Source of the DNA: Planctomycetota bacterium
GTDB lineage: Bacteria; Planctomycetota; Planctomycetia; Pirellulales; UBA7805
Assembly: GCA_030605285.1 (NCBI GenBank)
Contig: JAUWIQ010000061.1
Coordinates: 1-8,645, forward strand
Direction of reading: 5' to 3'
Length of the DNA: 8,645 nucleotides
Every line of letters begins with the position of its first letter. Positions within the stretch are counted from its first letter, which is position 1. A model generated the notes under the pieces. It ran no database searches, had not been told where the DNA came from, and saw nothing but the letters and a program-made list of their open reading frames with translations. The position numbers and the translations under genes are program-made. Positions 5,627-8,645 of this stretch are shown here, one piece after another.

Positions 5627-6955
5627 GTGCAATTTGACCTCTGTTTTGTCCGCGGGAACTGCGTGGGACGAACCGTGCTGGTTTCTGATAACCAGCAAAT
5701 TTTATTTGGCCGCTCCAGGGATTCGAGTATTCAGTTTCAGGACCCTATGATCTCACGTCACCACTGTGAGATTGCCAATTTAAAACAGGGCCTCTCGGTT
5801 TTCGATCTTAAGAGCTGGAATGGCACGTACGTCAACGGAACTCGAATTTCCAGTCCAACCGCCCTAACAGACGGCGATCGAATTACCATCGGGAAGACAC
5901 TTTTTGAAATAAAAAAGGCCCGCCCCACTGAGCAGCGCCAAAATAGAGGGGAGGGCATTGACCTCATCGCAGAGGGAATCACCCGAAATGGACTGAAAAT
6001 TGATAGCGGTTGGGAAAAAGACAATCCCCAATCGCAAAATCACACGGGCGGGATCGACTGGAACCACGATATGGTCACTGGCTACCGCATCGACTACAAG
6101 ATTGGTTCGGGGGCGGTGGGCACGGTCTTTCGCGCCCGAAATAAACCGAGCGGTCGCGTCGTGGCACTCAAAGTCGTGGACCCGATTTATGCATCCAGTC
6201 CCAACGGCATTAAGCGATTTATGAGAGCTGCCCGCATTTGCCAGGAGATCGTCCACCCCAACATCATGCGGATCCACGAATTGGGCAATTCGGAAGGGGT
6301 CTATTTTATTGCGATGGAGCATATTGCCGGCAAGGAAGTCGGCGCCATTATCAATCGGTATGATCGCATTACGATGAACTCGGCCCTGCAGATCACGATT
6401 CAACTCACCGATGCCCTACAATATGCCTATGAGCGGTCCATCATTCACCGAGACATCAAGCCCAAAAATATCATGATGACCCGTTCGGGGAAAGCAAAGC
6501 TCGTGGATTTTGGCCTCGCCAAACGCTGTGCTTATGGCGCGAGCCCCACCTTAACGGAACCGGGCGAGGCGGTCGGCACCCTAGCGTATATGCCTCCCGA
6601 ACAACTCGATGATGCATTACATGCCGATCACCGCAGCGATATCTATTCCCTCGGTGCAACGCTTTATCATATGGTAACCGGAACACATCCGTTCAATGAG
6701 GCTAGTTTTGCTGAGTTTGTGACCTCAATCATGACAAGACAGCCTGAAACCCTGCAGAGAAAATTCCCATCGATTCCTGTTGAACTGAACCCCATTATCA
6801 ATAAATCGATGGCGAAGAATCCCGACGACCGATATCAGACTCCTCGCGAATTTGGCAATGATCTTCAGGATCTTGCCAAAAAGCTCGCCTGCGAGAAGAT
6901 AGCCTCCTCGCCGTTTTCAAAAACCGCAAAGCTGAAAACGCCCCCCGAGTTGTAA
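5627..6955 (+). CDS. FHA domain-Ser/Thr protein kinase fusion
   Basis: A 442-residue Hanks-type kinase with an N-terminal phosphothreonine-binding FHA domain (numbered from GTG 5627). FHA spans about 1-96: G-R-S (28-30), S-R-H-H (43-46), W-N-G-T (64-67) and N70. A polar linker (97-150) follows. The kinase domain, about 153-420, has glycine loop G-S-G-A-V-G (160-165), ATP-binding V-A-L-K with K182, catalytic H-R-D-I-K-P-K-N with D276 and N281, metal-binding D-F-G (294-296), activation-segment threonines T308, T310 and T318, P-P-E (323-325), and D338 in R-S-D-I-Y-S-L-G. The usual alpha-C glutamate is Ala201. No membrane segment or sensor domain is visible, so it should be cytosolic. FHA domains on such kinases typically bind autophosphorylated threonines or phosphorylated partners. 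No phosphatase or obvious substrate is adjacent. The same frame is open back to 5444 (503 residues), but the ribosome site and domain edge favour 5627. Confidence 0.95.
   Translation: MQFDLCFVRGNCVGRTVLVSDNQQILFGRSRDSSIQFQDPMISRHHCEIANLKQGLSVFDLKSWNGTYVNGTRISSPTALTDGDRITIGKTLFEIKKARPTEQRQNRGEGIDLIAEGITRNGLKIDSGWEKDNPQSQNHTGGIDWNHDMVTGYRIDYKIGSGAVGTVFRARNKPSGRVVALKVVDPIYASSPNGIKRFMRAARICQEIVHPNIMRIHELGNSEGVYFIAMEHIAGKEVGAIINRYDRITMNSALQITIQLTDALQYAYERSIIHRDIKPKNIMMTRSGKAKLVDFGLAKRCAYGASPTLTEPGEAVGTLAYMPPEQLDDALHADHRSDIYSLGATLYHMVTGTHPFNEASFAEFVTSIMTRQPETLQRKFPSIPVELNPIINKSMAKNPDDRYQTPREFGNDLQDLAKKLACEKIASSPFSKTAKLKTPPEL
6912..6940. repeat. Eight-base inverted repeat at the 3' end of the kinase gene
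   Basis: CGTTTTCA (6912-6919) and TGAAAACG (6933-6940) are perfect complements around a 13-base loop, inside the last codons of the kinase gene. The mRNA could form a hairpin 13 bases before the stop codon. No T run follows, so it is not a standard terminator; it may protect the 3' end or be chance. Confidence 0.4.
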
Positions 6956-7309
6956 AATAATATAGATCCGCAGATGCGGTCATCATTTTCCCAGCTAGCG
7001 GCTAACGAGGGTTCGCCAGATATGCCCCCAGCACCCCGCGACTCGGGTATCTAGAAACGGCCTCTCAGAGAATCGCCACACGCCTCTACGGCGCTGTCGC
7101 ATCACCATTTGCGAAACATTCGCATTTTTTCCGCTTGCCATCCAGAAACATCAGGGTTTCAATGAGGATACTTTGGCGTCGAAAACTCCTTTTGACGCAC
7201 ACCCTAGGCGGCCTGCCTGGAGGCGACCGTCGGCCAGTGATTTCGGCAGATTACCTCACTCCATGGAATCGCCGACTTTTCGAGCGGTTTAGATTTCAAG
7301 AGGCATACA
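6956..7309. other. Non-coding region between the kinase and cyclotransferase genes
   Basis: These 354 bases contain no supported gene. CCGC-AGAT-GCGG (6968-6979) followed by TCATCATTTT could be a very weak terminator for the kinase. A long frame from TTG 7135 to 7668 runs into the cyclotransferase gene in another reading frame, has no recognisable domain, and is not accepted. No tRNA, repeat array or mobile-element end was seen. Confidence 0.6.
7135..7163 (+). promoter_or_regulatory. Candidate promoter for the cyclotransferase gene
   Basis: TTGCCA (7135-7140) and TTCAAT (7158-7163) are 17 bases apart, matching sigma-70 boxes at five and four of six positions. Transcription from about 7170 would give a leader near 140 bases. 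Nothing else supports it. Confidence 0.3.
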
Positions 7310-7738
7310 GTGCGTACGCAAGGCAATTCAGATCCCCCGCTGGTGTTTGTTTACGGCAGCCTGATGTCCGGTCAGCAGAATCATCAACTGATGGCTGGGG
7401 CCTCATTTCACGGTACCGGGAACACCCTCGCAGAATATACACTCTACGACTCGGGCCCGTGGCCACTTTTAGTCCATTCTGGATGCACAGAGGTTGTAGG
7501 GGAGCTTTATCATGTCTCTCCAAATCATCGCTCATGTCTCGACCGGTTCGAGGGGCATCCCTCCCATTTCTTCCGCACACCCATTCAACTCAGGGATGGT
7601 CGCCAGGTGGAGTGCTGGTTGTTCAGAAAAACCCGCTTGGTCGATTGGCCCGAGATCACATCGGGTGACTGGCGGCAGCGCAACGGAATTCAGACCGCGG
7701 CAGGGCGGACAACAAATCCGCACTTTGGCCGCTCCTGA
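7310..7738 (+). CDS. Gamma-glutamylcyclotransferase-like protein (GGACT/YtfP/AIG2 family)
   Basis: A 142-residue cytosolic protein of the gamma-glutamylcyclotransferase superfamily, whose members release 5-oxoproline from gamma-glutamyl peptides or from gamma-glutamyl-epsilon-lysine. V-F-V-Y-G-S-L (12-18) is the substrate-binding loop, followed by S-G-Q-Q-N-H (20-25), which parallels the K-R-G-Q-P-N-H of human GGACT. V-G-E-L-Y (63-67) and L-D-R-F-E-G (77-82) follow; E81 aligns with the catalytic glutamate E82 of GGACT. Length is normal for the single-domain family. The start is a GTG with AAGAGG (7298-7303) six bases upstream, which places the motif about 10 residues in, as usual. Whether it acts on a gamma-glutamylamine, a peptide or a cell-wall-type isopeptide cannot be read from the sequence. 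It stands alone between non-coding stretches. Confidence 0.9.
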   Translation: MRTQGNSDPPLVFVYGSLMSGQQNHQLMAGASFHGTGNTLAEYTLYDSGPWPLLVHSGCTEVVGELYHVSPNHRSCLDRFEGHPSHFFRTPIQLRDGRQVECWLFRKTRLVDWPEITSGDWRQRNGIQTAAGRTTNPHFGRS

Positions 7739-7858
7739 GAATACCGATTCAATTGAACCCCTCATTGCTTGTCGCGTGCGCGCAACCATTTTGGGAAAGG
7801 GCAGGGCAATTCTAAACTGCAATGATTGAATCTCGACTGGCCTCAACCACCGAATCTG

Positions 7859-7867
7859 TGGTATATC
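7859..7867 (+). promoter_or_regulatory. Extended -10 candidate for the secreted M23-like gene
   Basis: TG at 7859-7860, one base, then TATATC (7862-7867) form an extended -10-like element. A start near 7874 would leave about 41 bases before ATG 7915 and would exclude the upstream in-frame ATG at 7822. There is no good -35 box. Confidence 0.3.
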
Positions 7868-7914
7868 GGCAGCACTCCACATTATCTCTCCACGACAAGC
7901 AGACAGATTCGTCG

Positions 7915-8645
7915 ATGTATCCTGGTTCTCTCGCCCGAGTCACCTGCGGCCTCACCCTGGCCGCTATTCTTCTACTGCTCAATGCCCCCTGTCTATGGGC
8001 GACCACGATCCATCCTCAGTTGGTCGAGGCGCATATTACCAACCCCGACATGATTTACGAGCTCTCAAAGTTTCGTTCGGGTGCCGGTCATGACTTCTCC
8101 TACGATCCCAGCTTCGCCTACGCGGGGGAATATTTTGGCGCCACAGATTCCACCGAACCTGATAGCAGCATGAAGCATTATTATGTGCCGTATCTTGCCT
8201 ATAAGGGGGACCAGCTCACGGTCCCGGTATTCGCACCGTTTGATGGCACCATGACCCGCGTCACGGAAGAGGTCCATCCCGACGATGCCACAAAAATAAA
8301 CAAGCGGATTGAACTTACCTCGGCGGATGACTCGGACTATATCGCCGTGCTGTTCCATCTGAACTTGGATCACGACTACCCGCAGATTCTGAATGACTGG
8401 CCCGCGGCGCTTTGGCCAGCCCACCAGCCCGATGATAGCTCCTATCTTACGGCCACCGTTTCGGCGGGCGATTTTCTCGGCTATGCCGACATGCGGATTT
8501 CCAACGACTTTGATGTGGCCATCCTCTATGAAGTGTCTGCAACGGAAAAATACTGGGTTTCCTTGTATGACCTGATGCCTAATTCCCTCTTTGAAAGCTA
8601 TCAGAATCGGGGTGCCTCGCGCGCCGCCATGAGTTTTACGAAGTC
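7915..8645 (+). CDS. Secreted M23-like protein of unknown function (C-terminus cut by window edge)
   Basis: At least 243 residues, open to the window end. Residues 1-29 form a Sec signal peptide: R8, hydrophobic core 12-22, and likely cleavage after C-L-W-A (26-29); there is no lipobox. The mature part resembles a widespread uncharacterised extracellular family with a peptidase M23-like beta fold: K-F-R-S-G-A-G-H-D-F-S (52-62), S-M-K-H-Y-Y-V-P (85-92), V-P-V-F-A-P-F-D-G-T (103-112), a core strand with V-L-F-H-L-N-L (145-151), A-G-D-F-L-G (184-189), N-D-F-D-V-A-I (197-203) and L-M-P-N-S-L-F-E-S-Y-Q-N-R-G beyond. The classic M23 zinc set is not intact: the first site is H59 with D64 (H-x4-D) and the final H-x-H is replaced by F-D-V. 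It may bind rather than cut peptidoglycan, or use other ligands. ATG 7915 puts the signal peptide at the N-terminus; an in-frame ATG at 7822 would add 31 residues. Neither has a strong ribosome site. Confidence 0.82.
   Translation, partial: MYPGSLARVTCGLTLAAILLLLNAPCLWATTIHPQLVEAHITNPDMIYELSKFRSGAGHDFSYDPSFAYAGEYFGATDSTEPDSSMKHYYVPYLAYKGDQLTVPVFAPFDGTMTRVTEEVHPDDATKINKRIELTSADDSDYIAVLFHLNLDHDYPQILNDWPAALWPAHQPDDSSYLTATVSAGDFLGYADMRISNDFDVAILYEVSATEKYWVSLYDLMPNSLFESYQNRGASRAAMSFTK

Noticed and set aside
7005..7020. GGGTTCG resembling a tRNA T-loop
   Set aside because: The flanking bases do not form the five-pair T stem and no acceptor or anticodon arms can be built.
7135..7668. A 177-codon frame overlapping the cyclotransferase gene
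   Set aside because: The cyclotransferase frame carries the family motifs and catalytic Glu; this one has low-complexity, Arg-rich sequence and no domain.
7822..7914. Upstream in-frame ATG as start of the M23-like protein
   Set aside because: It would place 31 polar residues ahead of a clear signal peptide and has no well-spaced ribosome site; ATG 7915 is preferred.
1..8645. A new defence or mobile system in this window
   Set aside because: No transposase, integrase, toxin-antitoxin pair, CRISPR repeat or effector-sensor pair is visible; the genes belong to separate known or conserved families with wide spacing.

Overview
This is a chromosome-like bacterial window of mixed, moderate base composition, carrying six protein genes that can be supported plus one very short candidate. 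No rRNA, tRNA, CRISPR array, transposase or integrase gene was seen. The families present (AdiA/LdcC-type amino acid decarboxylase, RmuC with an N-terminal membrane anchor, FHA-Ser/Thr kinase, PolB-like DEDDy exonuclease) fit a Gram-negative bacterium. The Hanks-type kinase and the other family relatives I remember suggest the PVC group (Verrucomicrobia/Planctomycetes) or a deltaproteobacterium-like lineage. That is a low-confidence inference and the sequence does not prove it.

Layout. At the left edge, on the minus strand, lies most of a PLP-dependent Orn/Lys/Arg decarboxylase (start at 2016; C-terminus lost beyond base 1). A divergent intergenic region of 258 bases (2017-2274) holds candidate promoters in both directions. 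Everything to its right is on the plus strand: a small protein of a conserved but uncharacterised family beginning MWIFTR (2275-2682); a PolB-like DEDDy 3'-5' exonuclease (2864-3682); RmuC (3906-5213), with a 33-base tandem duplication in its coiled coil; a long non-coding leader with an AT-rich island and a possible 16-residue ORF (5214-5626); an FHA-Ser/Thr protein kinase that I start at a GTG at 5627 rather than at the longer ORF's 5444; a non-coding stretch (6956-7309); a gamma-glutamylamine cyclotransferase-like protein with a GTG start (7310-7738); and a secreted M23-like protein that runs off the right edge (7915-8645).

How the genes relate. Gaps of about 180 to 410 bases and separate candidate promoters argue for mostly single-gene transcription units rather than one operon. 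The exonuclease and RmuC are neighbours and both have DNA-metabolism roles, so a shared process is possible but unproven. The decarboxylase (acid resistance or polyamine supply), cyclotransferase (isopeptide or glutathione-type turnover), kinase (signalling) and secreted M23-like protein look like unrelated housekeeping and accessory functions.

I do not see a clear new multi-gene system. The points most worth a second look are the kinase's missing alpha-C glutamate, the M23-like protein with degenerate metal ligands, the uncharacterised MWIFTR family, and the rmuC duplication.
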